From positions 34,191-98,190 of the forward strand of contig JAKPCH010000059.1 of NCBI GenBank assembly GCA_029553375.1: a DNA stretch of 64,000 nt, given 5' to 3'. Position numbers and translations under genes: made by a program. Every line of letters starts with the position of its first letter. Positions within the stretch are counted from its first letter, which is position 1. A model generated the notes under the pieces. That model had not been told where the DNA came from and ran no database searches. It was given only the letters and a program-made list of their open reading frames with translations. This DNA is from Deltaproteobacteria bacterium (GTDB lineage: Bacteria > Desulfobacterota > Syntrophia > Syntrophales > UBA8958). This document shows positions 8,195-17,018 of the stretch, piece after piece.

Positions 8195-9466
8195 ATGAAG
8201 GCAAGGCGGGGCGAGATCTGGGCCTGGGCCCTCTACGACTGGGGGAACTCGGCCTTCGCCACGACGGTCATGGCGGGTTTCTTCCCCCTCTTCTTCAAGA
8301 CCTACTGGGCCGGCGGGGCCGCCGCCCACGAGAGCACCCTCTACCTCGGCGCCGCCAATTCCCTGGCCGCCGTCCTCGTCGCCGCCGGCGCCCCCTTCCT
8401 CGGGGCCGCGGCCGACGGGGGAAGGATGAAGAAGAGGTTCCTCCTCCTCTTCGCGGCCCTCGGCGTCGCCGCCACGGCCGCTTTGGCCCTCGTCGGGGCG
8501 GGTCTGTGGCCCCTCGCCGCCGCCCTCTTCATTTTAGCCTCCCTCGGTTTTGCGGGGGGCAACATCTTCTACGACTCCCTCCTCCCCGGCCTCGCCTCCG
8601 GCCGGGAGGCCGATTACGCCTCCTCCCTCGGTTTCGCCCTCGGCTACCTCGGCGGCGGGGTCCTCTTCGCCGTCAACGTCCTGATGTACCTCCACCCCGG
8701 CCTTTTCGGCCTCCCCGACGAGACGGCGGCCGTCAGGGCCTCCTTCCTCACCGTGGCCCTCTGGTGGGGCCTCTTCTCCCTCCCCCTCTTCCTCCGGGTG
8801 AGGGAAAGGGGCGTCGGGGCGGCCCCCGGCCTCGGTGCGGCTTTTCCTCAGGGGTGGGCCCGCCTGCGGAGGACCTGCAGGGAGATCAAGAACCTGCGCG
8901 TCGTGGGCCTCTTTCTGGCCGCCTACTGGTTCTACATGGACGGGGTGGACACGGTGATCCGCATGGCCGTGGACTACGGGATGGCCGTCGGCCTGCCCCC
9001 GGGGGACCTCATCGCCGCCCTGTTGCTGGTCCAGTTCGTCGCCTTCCCCTGCACCCTCGCCTTCAACGGCCTGGCGGGGAAGACGGGACCCAAGGCCGCC
9101 CTCCTGGGGGCCGTCGCCGCCTACGGCCTCATCACCGTCGGCGGGGCCGCCATGACCCGCCCGTGGCACTTCTGGGCCCTGGCGTGCGCCATCGGGGCCT
9201 TCCAGGGGGGCATCCAGGCCATCAGCCGGAGCCTCTACGCCCGCCTCATACCCCCCGCCCGGGCAGGCGAGTTCTTCGGTTTCTACAACATGACGGGGAA
9301 GTTCGCCGCCGTCGTCGGCCCGGGGATGGTAGGGGCGGCGACGTACGTCACGGCGGACAACCGCCTCGGCATCCTCACCCTCCTCCTCCTCTTCGGGGCC
9401 GCCTTCGTCCTCCTCAGGGGGGTGGACGTCGCTGAGGGGGAGCGCCTGGCGAGGGAGGTCCTCTGA
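8195..9466 (+). CDS. UMF1-family MFS transporter (Atg22-like)
   Basis: This 423-residue membrane protein has about 12 hydrophobic segments. Near its N-terminus it has YDWGNSAFATTVMAGFFP, the signature of the UMF1/Atg22 vacuole-effluxer-like branch of the major facilitator superfamily. GGGGGAGG lies just upstream of the ATG. Fungal members export amino acids, and bacterial members have no assigned substrate. The gene stands alone after an AT-rich leader and converges on the DUF2284 gene with an 8-nt gap. Confidence 0.88.
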   Translation: MKARRGEIWAWALYDWGNSAFATTVMAGFFPLFFKTYWAGGAAAHESTLYLGAANSLAAVLVAAGAPFLGAAADGGRMKKRFLLLFAALGVAATAALALVGAGLWPLAAALFILASLGFAGGNIFYDSLLPGLASGREADYASSLGFALGYLGGGVLFAVNVLMYLHPGLFGLPDETAAVRASFLTVALWWGLFSLPLFLRVRERGVGAAPGLGAAFPQGWARLRRTCREIKNLRVVGLFLAAYWFYMDGVDTVIRMAVDYGMAVGLPPGDLIAALLLVQFVAFPCTLAFNGLAGKTGPKAALLGAVAAYGLITVGGAAMTRPWHFWALACAIGAFQGGIQAISRSLYARLIPPARAGEFFGFYNMTGKFAAVVGPGMVGAATYVTADNRLGILTLLLLFGAAFVLLRGVDVAEGERLAREVL

Positions 9467-9474
9467 GGCCGCGT

Positions 9475-10014
9475 TCAATCCACGAGGAGGAGACAGAAGA
9501 GGTTCTGGGTCTGGGTCTTCTCCCGCAGGGGGTCGATGGGGAAGCCGTTGTTGCGCGCCGTCTGGTAAACGTCGATGCCGCAGGCCTCCATGGAGGGCCG
9601 CGTGCGGGCGGGGAAACGGCAGGGGATCCCCTCCGTGAGGCCGCAGTCCTTGCAGAGGACGCAGGGGCCCGCCAGCATGACGAAGGCCTTGTAGTAGCCG
9701 TCCTTGAAGGCCTCACCCTCGAGACGGACGAGGGACTCGAGGTAGGCCGTCATGTTCTTCCCCCGCTCCTTCGAGTAGGGGGCGGCGACGTGGAAGAGGA
9801 TGGCCCGCCGGTAGGAATCGAGGCAGGCCCGGGTCTGCTCCGGCGTGGGGGTATGGGGGGGGCAGCTGTAACGGTGACGGTACTGGCACCCGAAGAGACA
9901 CTTGAAACGGACCCAGGGTGCCGTCACCACCGTGCGGGGGTCGATGACCTTCGCGGCGGTGGCGCCGAAGCCCTCGGCGGCCCGGCAGTAACGCTCGAGA
10001 TCCTTCGTCTCCAT
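9475..10014 (-). CDS. DUF2284 cysteine-rich putative metal-binding protein
   Basis: This 179-residue protein belongs to the DUF2284 group of predicted metal-binding proteins common in strict anaerobes. It has cysteine clusters around CLFGCQYRHRYSCPP and GPCVLCKDCGLTEGIPC, and the conserved RPSMEACGIDVY segment near the C-terminus. The cysteine spacing suggests an iron-sulfur or other metal site, but the function is unknown. A second family member is encoded at 17019-17582. The gene starts with ATG at 10014 and lies downstream of the efflux operon on the same strand, 46 nt after tolC's end. Confidence 0.8.
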   Translation of the reverse strand: METKDLERYCRAAEGFGATAAKVIDPRTVVTAPWVRFKCLFGCQYRHRYSCPPHTPTPEQTRACLDSYRRAILFHVAAPYSKERGKNMTAYLESLVRLEGEAFKDGYYKAFVMLAGPCVLCKDCGLTEGIPCRFPARTRPSMEACGIDVYQTARNNGFPIDPLREKTQTQNLFCLLLVD

Positions 10015-10060
10015 GGTTAAACCTCCCTCGGTTTTTTCCTTTGACGTAGCAGAAAAGACC

Positions 10061-11440
10061 CTAAGGGGCCCGAACCACCCCCATGGCCCGCTCCAGGCGG
10101 GCGCGGCCGATGAGGTAGTCCCCCAGGGCGGCCCAGTGGTCGCTCTTGGCCTTCGTCAGCAGGGTCAGGGCGTCGAGGACCTCCGTCGAGGAGGTGAGCT
10201 GTTCCGCGTACCGCTCCCGGCTGACGCGGAAGTTCTCCTCCCCCTGCTCGACGGCCCGGCGGGTGATCTCCACCTGCCGCTCGGCCTCCCGGAGCATCAG
10301 GTAGGCCGCCTTGACCTCCAGGGCCACCCGGTCCCGCTCCTGGTCGAGGAGGTGGGACGCCTGGCGTTGCCGTGCCTTCTCGGCGTCGAGGCGGTACTTC
10401 GTCCGCCCCCACTCCCAGAAGTTCCAGTCCGCCCGGGCCATGAGGGACCAGTTCTCCATGCTCCGATACGTGCTGCCGGCGAGGGCCGCCGTGTCCCCGA
10501 AGCGCTCGTAGCGCCCCAGGGCGCTGAGGGTGGGGAAGAGCTCCCCCCGGGCGGCCTCGACGAGGTGTCCCGCCGCCTCGGCCTTCAGGGCCGCCGCCCT
10601 GACCTCGGGCCTGTTCTCCCGGGCCGTCTTCAGGCACTCCTCGAGGCCCCCCGCGAAGGGGCTATAGACGAGGATGTCCTCCAGGGCCACGGCCTCGGAG
10701 ACGCCGCGGCCCATGAGGACGTTGAGGCGACTGCGGGCGAGCTCCAGGGCGTTTTCCGCCCTCAGGAGGTCCTGGCGCCCGTTGGCGAGGCGGACCTCCG
10801 ACAGGAGGAGGTCGTTGCGGGGGATGAGGCCCACGGAGAAGAAGTGGTGGGCGTCCCGGGAGTGGGCCTCGAGGAGTTCCACGGACTTCCGGGCCACCTC
10901 GAGGAGGCGCTCGGCCTTGAGGCAGTTCAGATAGGCCGTCTTCACCTCCTCGACGAGGGCCTGGCGGGCCGCCTCGTCCTCGGCCCGGGCCAGGGCCTCC
11001 CCCTTCTGCCCCGCCCGGTACTGGGCGACGATGGCCCCGCCGGCGAAGAGGGGCTGGCGGAACTCGAGGTTCCAGGTGTAGTTGTCCTTCGTCCCGATGA
11101 CCTGGGGTCCCGGGGGAATCACCACGGGGGTGCCGAAGAGGTTCAGGTTGTAGCCCGGGGAATAGACCCAGGGGTCGTCGTTGAGGCGGAGATAGGCCCA
11201 GGAGGTGCTCAGGCGGGGGAGAAAGGCCGTGAAGGCCTCCTTCTTGCGGGCCTCGGCCCCGGCGACACCCTCCCCGGCCGCCCGGACGAGGCCGTTGTGC
11301 CGGAGGGCCGTCTCCACGGCCTGGGGCAGGGTCAGGGCCCCCGGGGGACCCTCGGCGCCGCGGCCCTCGACGGCCGTCGTCGCCGCCATGATCACAGCTA
11401 TTACGATTGATATCAGATACTTTGCTAATAAATTACCCAT
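10061..11440 (-). CDS. TolC-family outer membrane efflux protein
   Basis: The track ORF begins at 11710, but the first 90 codons overlap the emrB-like gene. The ATG at 11440 has GAGGTG upstream and leads into a signal peptide (AKYLISIVIAVIMAATTA). The mature protein begins LTLPQAVETALRHN, as in TolC-family proteins, and has two repeats rich in long helices, for a total of 459 residues, close to TolC length. It would form the outer-membrane channel of the tripartite pump encoded upstream. It is the last gene of the tetR-emrA-emrB-tolC unit, with 14 nt between emrB and tolC. Confidence 0.88.
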   Translation of the reverse strand: MGNLLAKYLISIVIAVIMAATTAVEGRGAEGPPGALTLPQAVETALRHNGLVRAAGEGVAGAEARKKEAFTAFLPRLSTSWAYLRLNDDPWVYSPGYNLNLFGTPVVIPPGPQVIGTKDNYTWNLEFRQPLFAGGAIVAQYRAGQKGEALARAEDEAARQALVEEVKTAYLNCLKAERLLEVARKSVELLEAHSRDAHHFFSVGLIPRNDLLLSEVRLANGRQDLLRAENALELARSRLNVLMGRGVSEAVALEDILVYSPFAGGLEECLKTARENRPEVRAAALKAEAAGHLVEAARGELFPTLSALGRYERFGDTAALAGSTYRSMENWSLMARADWNFWEWGRTKYRLDAEKARQRQASHLLDQERDRVALEVKAAYLMLREAERQVEITRRAVEQGEENFRVSRERYAEQLTSSTEVLDALTLLTKAKSDHWAALGDYLIGRARLERAMGVVRAP

Positions 11441-11454
11441 ATTATTACACCTCG

Positions 11455-12990
11455 TCAGTGGACAACCGCAGGCCCCGCCTTGCGGTCTCCCTTCGTCTTC
11501 ACGAGGAGGACAAACAAAAGGGCGGCGAGAGGGAAGAGGGCCAGGTACTGGTATGCCGCCTCGAAGGCGTAGCTGGCCCCCCGGAGGGAGAGGTAACCCT
11601 GCAGGACGGCGGCGGCCCGGGTGTACCGGTCGGGGTCGAAAAGGGTCTCCCCCGTGACCCCCGCTCCCGAGAGGCGCCCCAGTAAATCCGCCACGGCCCC
11701 CTTGGCCCACGTCAGGTTCGACCCCAGGGCCTCGGTGAAGGTGTCGCGCTTCACCGACAGGAGGGACGTGGCGTAGGAGGTGCCGATGGAACCGGCGATG
11801 AGGCGGGCGATGTTTACCAGCGTCGAGCCGTTGGACACGTCCTCCTCCGCGAGGGTCCCCAGGGACAGGAGGGTGACGGGGGCGAAGGTGGCGCCCACGA
11901 AAAAACCCCAGAAGATGTAGTCGCCGTAGAGGATCCCCCGGGGGGTGTCCATGTCCGTGTGGAAGTACCAGGAGGCCGCCGCCGCGCCGATGAGGCTCAC
12001 GGCCGCCACGGCCTTGGGGTTGACCCGGTCGGAGGCGAATCCCGACAGCAGGGTCGCGACCCCGGCGAAGAGGGCCCCGGGGAGGAGGATCAGGCCGGCA
12101 TCGAGGGTGGTGTAACCGTGGACCCGCTGGAGATAGATGGGCAGGAGGAAGAAGAACCCATAGGCCGTGACGGAGAAGAGCATCATGGACCAGACACCCA
12201 GGCGGAAGGGCTGGTGGGCGATGATCCGCCGGGGGTAGAGGGGGTTCTTACCGAAGGTGACCCACAGCGCCGCCGCCACCCCCGTCACCACGAAGACGAT
12301 GATGAGATTGACGATGTAGTCGGAGTGGAGCCAGCCGTACTCCTGGCCCTTGCCGAGGAAGACGATGAGGGCCGAGAGGGACACGGAGACCAGGATGAAG
12401 CCGACGAAATCGAAGGGCGGGAGTTTCTCCCTCTTCACGTTCCCCATGAGATGCCAGATGAGGACGACGTCGACGATGCCGATGGGGACGTTGATGTAAA
12501 AGACCCAGCGCCAGTTGAGGTACTCCGTGAGGAGCCCCCCCAGGGTCGGCCCGAGGGCGGGGGCGAAGGAGGCGGAGATGCCGTAGACCCCCATGGCCAG
12601 ACCCCGCTCCTCGGGGGGGAAGGCCTCGTAGAGGATGAGGAGGCTGACGGGCATCATGGTCCCCTCGGCGAGCCCCTGGATGAAGCGGACGGTGATCATC
12701 ATCTCCAGCGATTCGGCCATCCCGGCCAGGGCCGACATGGCGACGAAGAGACTGATCCCGAAGATGTAGGTGTCACGGTGACCCACGGCCTCGGCGACCC
12801 AGCCGACGGCCGTCATGGCGATGGCGGCCCCGAGGAAGTAGGTGATGACCACCCACTGGACACCGTAGATATCCGTCTCCAGGGCGGACATCATCTTGGG
12901 AAGGACGATGTCCACGATGGTCGTGTCCAAGAGGGCGATGAAGACCCCGATGGAGACCAGGATGGCCGTGGTCCGCTTACCGGCCATCAT
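11455..12990 (-). CDS. emrB: DHA2-family (EmrB/QacA) drug efflux MFS transporter
   Basis: This 511-residue protein has about 14 transmembrane segments and the DHA2 opening IGVFIALLDTTIVDIVLPKM. Motif C-like APALGPTLGGLLTEYLNWRW, diagnostic of proton-driven drug antiporters, is near residues 145-165. It pairs with the membrane fusion protein upstream, whose stop codon overlaps its ATG (ATGA), and with the TolC-like gene downstream. The complex should export hydrophobic compounds across both membranes. The symbol is given by family and gene order; the true substrates are unknown. Confidence 0.88.
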   Translation of the reverse strand: MMAGKRTTAILVSIGVFIALLDTTIVDIVLPKMMSALETDIYGVQWVVITYFLGAAIAMTAVGWVAEAVGHRDTYIFGISLFVAMSALAGMAESLEMMITVRFIQGLAEGTMMPVSLLILYEAFPPEERGLAMGVYGISASFAPALGPTLGGLLTEYLNWRWVFYINVPIGIVDVVLIWHLMGNVKREKLPPFDFVGFILVSVSLSALIVFLGKGQEYGWLHSDYIVNLIIVFVVTGVAAALWVTFGKNPLYPRRIIAHQPFRLGVWSMMLFSVTAYGFFFLLPIYLQRVHGYTTLDAGLILLPGALFAGVATLLSGFASDRVNPKAVAAVSLIGAAAASWYFHTDMDTPRGILYGDYIFWGFFVGATFAPVTLLSLGTLAEEDVSNGSTLVNIARLIAGSIGTSYATSLLSVKRDTFTEALGSNLTWAKGAVADLLGRLSGAGVTGETLFDPDRYTRAAAVLQGYLSLRGASYAFEAAYQYLALFPLAALLFVLLVKTKGDRKAGPAVVH

Positions 12991-14090
12991 CGCCTGATGG
13001 AGACCTCGCAGGAGAGGCCCGGCAGGAGGTCGGGGCGGTTCTTGAGGTCGTCGACGGCGATGCGGACGGGGACGCGCTGGACGACCTTGGTGAACTCACC
13101 GGCGGAGATGTCCCGGGGGATGAGGGCGAACTCGGCGGCGGCGGCGGGGGTCAGATCCACCACCGTACCCGTCAAGGGCCGGTTGGGGAGGTTGTCCACC
13201 TTGATGTCGGCCTTCTTGCCCGGCGTGATGTAGCGGATCTTCGTCTCCTCGAAACGGGCCTCGACATACCGCGTCTCGGGGTTATAGAGGTAGACGACGG
13301 GCCTCCCCGGCACGGCGTAGTCCCCCTCGCGGACGAGGACCCGGGCCACGACCCCCGCGAAGGGGGCCTTGACCTCGCACCGCGCCCGGTTCAGGGAGGC
13401 GATACCGTAGGCCTCCCGGGCCTTGGTGACCCCGTCCTCCACCTGCCTCAGGGCCGCGGCGGCCTTGGCGATGACGGCCCTCGAGGCCTCCGCCTCCCGC
13501 AGGCGGGCCTCGGCGAGGGCGACCTGGGCGCGGGCGGCGGCGTGATCCGCCTCGGCGGCCCTGAAGGCCGTCTCCACCTCGTCGAGGCGGGCCTTGCCGA
13601 TCGTCTTCTTCTCGTAGAGGTTCTGGAAGCGCTCGTTTTGACGGCGCCATTGTTCAAGGTTCGCCAGGGCCTTGGCCTCCTGCCTCAGGGCCACCTCCCG
13701 GGCCGCCCTCGCCGCCTCCACCGCCGCGGGCACGGTCTGCCTGGCCTGATCGAGGTCGGCCTTCTGGCGTTCCCTTGTCGCCTCCAGGGAGGCGAGGTCG
13801 GCCCGGGCGACGTTCACCTGTCGCTCGAGCTGTTCCGGGTCGATGCGGAAGAGGACCTGGCCCTCCCGGACCGTCTCCCCCTCCCGCACCTCGATCTTCA
13901 GGACCCGCCCGGGGACCTCGGGGGCGATGTTGGCCATGTCGGCCTTCACGTAGGCGGCGTCCGTCGTGACGTGGTTGAGACGCCAGTAGAGCCACCTCCC
14001 CGACCAGACGAGGGCGGCGGCCCCCACGACGACGAGGACGATGGCGACGACCCTCCGCCCCCTTTCCTTGGCACGAAAAAACTCAATCAT
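12987..14090 (-). CDS. emrA: HlyD/EmrA-family membrane fusion protein
   Basis: This 367-residue periplasmic adaptor has one N-terminal transmembrane helix (VVAIVLVVVGAAALVW). A biotinyl-lipoyl-like strand follows (TTDAAYVKADMANIAPEVPGRV), then a long alpha-helical hairpin (about 95-215) and a second lipoyl half plus beta-barrel (KAPFAGVVARVLVREGDYA). This is the EmrA pattern. It overlaps the tetR-like gene upstream by 8 nt and emrB downstream by 4 nt, so the operon is tightly coupled. Confidence 0.88.
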   Translation of the reverse strand: MIEFFRAKERGRRVVAIVLVVVGAAALVWSGRWLYWRLNHVTTDAAYVKADMANIAPEVPGRVLKIEVREGETVREGQVLFRIDPEQLERQVNVARADLASLEATRERQKADLDQARQTVPAAVEAARAAREVALRQEAKALANLEQWRRQNERFQNLYEKKTIGKARLDEVETAFRAAEADHAAARAQVALAEARLREAEASRAVIAKAAAALRQVEDGVTKAREAYGIASLNRARCEVKAPFAGVVARVLVREGDYAVPGRPVVYLYNPETRYVEARFEETKIRYITPGKKADIKVDNLPNRPLTGTVVDLTPAAAAEFALIPRDISAGEFTKVVQRVPVRIAVDDLKNRPDLLPGLSCEVSIRR

Positions 14091-14673
14091 CTCCGTATCC
14101 TTCTTTCATGATGCCGTAGAGGATGAGGTCCAGGAGCTCGTCCACCTCCCGGGTCATGACCTCCGGCGTCTCCTCGAAGACGAGGGCGAGCTCCTGGCGG
14201 TTCAAAACGGACTGGACGGTCCTGGCCAGGCGGTCGGGATCGCCGGGGCGGAAGAGGCCCTCTTCCTGGCCCCTCCTGATGAAGGCGGCGATCAGGGACC
14301 GCTCCCGTTCCCGGAAGGTCGTCCCGTGGGCCCCGTAGAGGGCCGCCACCTCTTCGCCCACGTCCCGGGGGACGCACAGGAGCCTCCTCAGCTCTTGGAA
14401 GTGGGTGACCTTGGCCAGGAAGAGGGCCCGGAGACCATGCCGGGGATCGGCGACGGAGGCGACGGCCTGCTCCATCTCCCCCAGGACGGCCCCCTCCTCC
14501 CGGTCGATGAGGGCGCGGAAGATCTCCTCCTTGCCCCGGGGAAAGTGGTGATAGATGGCCGTCTTGGCCACGCCCAGGGGACGGACGAGGTCCGCCAGGG
14601 AGGCCTTGCGATAGCCGTGGCGGCCGAAGACGACCCGGGCGGCCTCGAGGATCTTCTCCCTATCCAGGTGCAA
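14083..14673 (-). CDS. TetR/AcrR-family transcriptional repressor
   Basis: This 196-residue regulator starts with TTG at 14673, with AAGGAG about 10 nt upstream. The N-terminal helix-turn-helix is typical of TetR proteins (DREKILEAARVVFGRHGY, then GVAKTAIYHHF as recognition helix), and the C-terminal ligand domain is divergent. It is the first gene of the efflux operon and probably represses it through the repeated TTAACG elements just upstream, with the pump's substrate as the likely inducer. Confidence 0.88.
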   Translation of the reverse strand: MHLDREKILEAARVVFGRHGYRKASLADLVRPLGVAKTAIYHHFPRGKEEIFRALIDREEGAVLGEMEQAVASVADPRHGLRALFLAKVTHFQELRRLLCVPRDVGEEVAALYGAHGTTFRERERSLIAAFIRRGQEEGLFRPGDPDRLARTVQSVLNRQELALVFEETPEVMTREVDELLDLILYGIMKEGYGDD

Positions 14674-14687
14674 GGTCAGGATTCTCC

Positions 14688-14711
14688 TTAACGTTTTAAC
14701 GCAATGTTAAC
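14688..14711. promoter_or_regulatory. Candidate TetR operator (TTAACG repeats)
   Basis: Fifteen nt upstream of the tetR-like start there are TTAACG at 14688-14693 and 14696-14701 and GTTAAC at 14706-14711, in an otherwise GC-rich stretch. The arrangement contains short inverted elements (GTT-TT-AAC) and a palindromic GTTAAC, as expected for a dimeric repressor site. A TTGACA lies further upstream at 14746-14741, with a weak -10. Confidence 0.4.
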
Positions 14712-14753
14712 TTGGTACCCCTAACGGGTCCGGCGGTCCCTGTCAAGGGAAAA

Positions 14754-16499
14754 TCACAGGCCCGCGGCGGCCCGGCGACGGGCGAAGAAGGCACTCAGCT
14801 CCTGTGTCCCCAGACAGTTGACAAGGTCCTTGGCCTCGAGCCAACCCTTGCGGGCCGTCATGATCCCCCAGCGGAGATAGGAGAACCCCTCGCGGGTGTG
14901 GAGATCGGGGTTGACGGCGAAGAGGCAGCCCCGCCTGCGGGCGTAGAGGCAGTGGCGCCAGTCGAGGTCGAGGCGCTGGGGGTGGGCGTTGATCTCCAGG
15001 ACGACCCCCCGGGCGGCCGCCTCGTCCATGACCCTCCGGATATCCACGGCGTAGGGTTCCCGGGCCAAAAGGAGCCTCCCCGTCGGGTGGGCGAGGATGG
15101 TCGTCAGGGGGTGGGAGAGGGCGCGGCAGACGCGCCTCGTCATCTCTTCGGCGGACATGGTGAAGTGGGAGTGGACGGCGGCGATGACGAAGTCGAAGGC
15201 GGCCAGGATCTCGTCGTCGTAGTCGAGGCGGCCGTCGGGGAGGATGTCCGCCTCGATACCCTTGAAGACGTGAAAGGCCCCTCCCTCGGCGGCGTTGACG
15301 GCGTCGATGAGGTCGTGCTGCCTCTTGATCGCCTCCCGGTCCAGGCCGCCGGCGTAGGCGGCGCTGCGGCTGTGGTCGCTTATGCCCAGGTAGGCGTAGC
15401 CCCTCCTCTTGGCCTCGGCGACGAGGGCCTCGATCTCCAGGGCCCCGTCGCTGGCCCGGGTATGGACGTGGAGGAGGCCCCGGACGTCCCCCTCCGTCAC
15501 CAGGTCGGGCAGACGGCCTTCGGCGGCGGCCTCGATCTCCCCCATGTCCTCCCGGAGCTCCGGGGGGATGAAACGGAGGCCCAAGGCGGCGAAGATCTCC
15601 TCTTCCGAGGCGCAGGGGATGAGGCGGTCGCCGGCGAAGAGGCCGTACTCGTTCATGGTGATCCCCAGCCCCTTGGCGCGGCCCCGCAGGGCCGTGTTGT
15701 GCCCTTTGCTCCCCGTCAGGTGGTGGAGCATGAAGGGGAACTCGCCGGGGGTGGAGATCCGCAAGTCGGCGTTGATCCCCCCCTGGAGGCGGACGCTCAC
15801 CTTCGTGTCCCCCCGGCCCGTGACGGCCCGGACGGAGGGTAGAGAGGCGAAGAGGGCCGCCGGGCGGACGGGTTCGTCCGTCGCGACGAGGAGGTCGATG
15901 TCCTTCACCGTCTCCCTCCCCCGGCGCAGGGACCCGGCCATCTCGACCCTGTCGGTCAGACCGGCTGCCCGCAGGGCCCCCAGGAGGGCCTCCGCCTCGG
16001 CGAGGGCCTCGGGGTAGAGGCGCCGCTCCCGGTAGCCCTTGACGGCCTCGATCCCCTCGAGGATCTTGTCCCTCATCCGCTCCCCGAACCCCGGCAGGTC
16101 GAGGAGGAGGTTCTCCCGGGCGGCGTACTCCAGCTCGCCCACCGTCTCGATCCCCATCTTCTCGTACAGGAGGCGGATCTTCTTCGGCCCCAGGCCGGGG
16201 ATCTTCAGGAGTTCGAAGTGCCCCGGGGGGATCGAGGCCTTGAGGTCCTCGTAATACCTCATGGTCCCCGTGGCGGCCAGCTCCTCGATCTTCTTGGCGA
16301 TGGCCGGCCCGATGCCCCGGAGGGCGGAGAGGCGCCCCTGGGCGATGACCCCCTCGAGATCCTCCCCCAGGGTCTCGAGGGTCCGGGCGGCGTTGGCGTA
16401 GGCCCGGGCCTTGAAGGGGTTCTCCCCCTTCATCTCCACGAGGAGGGAAAGGTCGTCCAGGATCCGAACGACGTCCTCGACGGTGATTCTCTTTGACAT
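14754..16499 (-). CDS. polX: Family X DNA polymerase with PHP domain (PolX)
   Basis: This 581-residue protein has the full bacterial PolX layout: an N-terminal helix-hairpin-helix lyase-like region (SALRGIGPAIAKKIEEL, IPGLGPKKI), a nucleotidyltransferase palm with the paired aspartates in VKDIDLLVAT and a third in NADLRI, then a C-terminal PHP domain. PHP metal-binding motifs are intact: LLHVHTRASDG, GISDHSRSAAYAG, AAVHSHF, LAHPTGR and NPDLHT. It should fill short gaps in base excision repair and have 3'-5' exonuclease or AP-endonuclease activity through PHP. It is transcribed alone, divergent from a small lipoprotein gene. Confidence 0.92.
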   Translation of the reverse strand: MSKRITVEDVVRILDDLSLLVEMKGENPFKARAYANAARTLETLGEDLEGVIAQGRLSALRGIGPAIAKKIEELAATGTMRYYEDLKASIPPGHFELLKIPGLGPKKIRLLYEKMGIETVGELEYAARENLLLDLPGFGERMRDKILEGIEAVKGYRERRLYPEALAEAEALLGALRAAGLTDRVEMAGSLRRGRETVKDIDLLVATDEPVRPAALFASLPSVRAVTGRGDTKVSVRLQGGINADLRISTPGEFPFMLHHLTGSKGHNTALRGRAKGLGITMNEYGLFAGDRLIPCASEEEIFAALGLRFIPPELREDMGEIEAAAEGRLPDLVTEGDVRGLLHVHTRASDGALEIEALVAEAKRRGYAYLGISDHSRSAAYAGGLDREAIKRQHDLIDAVNAAEGGAFHVFKGIEADILPDGRLDYDDEILAAFDFVIAAVHSHFTMSAEEMTRRVCRALSHPLTTILAHPTGRLLLAREPYAVDIRRVMDEAAARGVVLEINAHPQRLDLDWRHCLYARRRGCLFAVNPDLHTREGFSYLRWGIMTARKGWLEAKDLVNCLGTQELSAFFARRRAAAGL

Positions 16500-16552
16500 G
16501 AGGCCCCTTCTGTGTCAGTATCCCCGGGAGCGAAAAGCGACAAAGGCCTGGG

Positions 16553-16780
16553 ATGCGTCTGATGAGACTCGGCAAAACGGCGGCCCTCGTCGCCGTCCTG
16601 GCGGCCCTGCCCCTCCTCGGGGGCTGCTGGTACGTCGCGGCGGCCGGGGCGGGGGCTTACGGCGGCTACAAGGCCAAGGAGGCGGGCTACAGCCTACAGA
16701 GCCCCGTCAAGAAGGACGGCGCCAAGAAGGACACGACGAAGAAAGAGGCGGCGAAGAAGCAGGAAGCGGCCAAGGAATGA
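16553..16780 (+). CDS. Small lysine-rich lipoprotein
   Basis: This 75-residue protein has a short signal peptide ending in a lipobox (LPLLGGC). A Gly/Ala-rich segment follows (AAAGAGAYGGYKAKEAGYSL) and then a tail of KKxA/KKE repeats. A start at the fourth codon (MRLGK) is equally possible. The YGGYKAKEAGY region resembles small lipoproteins of the DUF3568 type, but that is only a suggestion. It is divergent from polX and convergent with the next small gene. Confidence 0.65.
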   Translation: MRLMRLGKTAALVAVLAALPLLGGCWYVAAAGAGAYGGYKAKEAGYSLQSPVKKDGAKKDTTKKEAAKKQEAAKE

Positions 16781-16810
16781 GGCGCCGGGCCTCCCCTCCC
16801 GCGGGCGTCC

Positions 16811-17008
16811 TCAGTCTTTCTTGAAGACCTTGACGAGGATGCTCCGGCAGCACTCGGCGTTCTTGATGATGAAGCAGTCCGGCCGCTCCATGAGGGTGTA
16901 CTGGCCGTTTGCCTCGATCTCGAGGTCGTCCTTCGTCACGCCCCCCTCCTTGGGGATGAAGAGCATCCTCCCGATGGGGATTCCCCCTTCCTTCAGCAGG
17001 TTCATCAT
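16811..17008 (-). CDS. Small conserved-looking hypothetical protein
   Basis: This 65-residue protein has no recognised domain. It contains MLFIPKEGGVTKDDLEIEANG and a pair of cysteines (AECCRSILVKVF), with codon use like the neighbours. It follows the DUF2284 gene by 10 nt on the same strand and may be the last gene of the acyl-CoA mutase operon. Confidence 0.55.
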   Translation of the reverse strand: MMNLLKEGGIPIGRMLFIPKEGGVTKDDLEIEANGQYTLMERPDCFIIKNAECCRSILVKVFKKD

Positions 17009-17018
17009 CCAACTCCCG

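Noticed and set aside
11441-11710. N-terminal extension of the TolC ORF
   Set aside because: It overlaps emrB; the ATG at 11440 has a ribosome site and starts the signal peptide.
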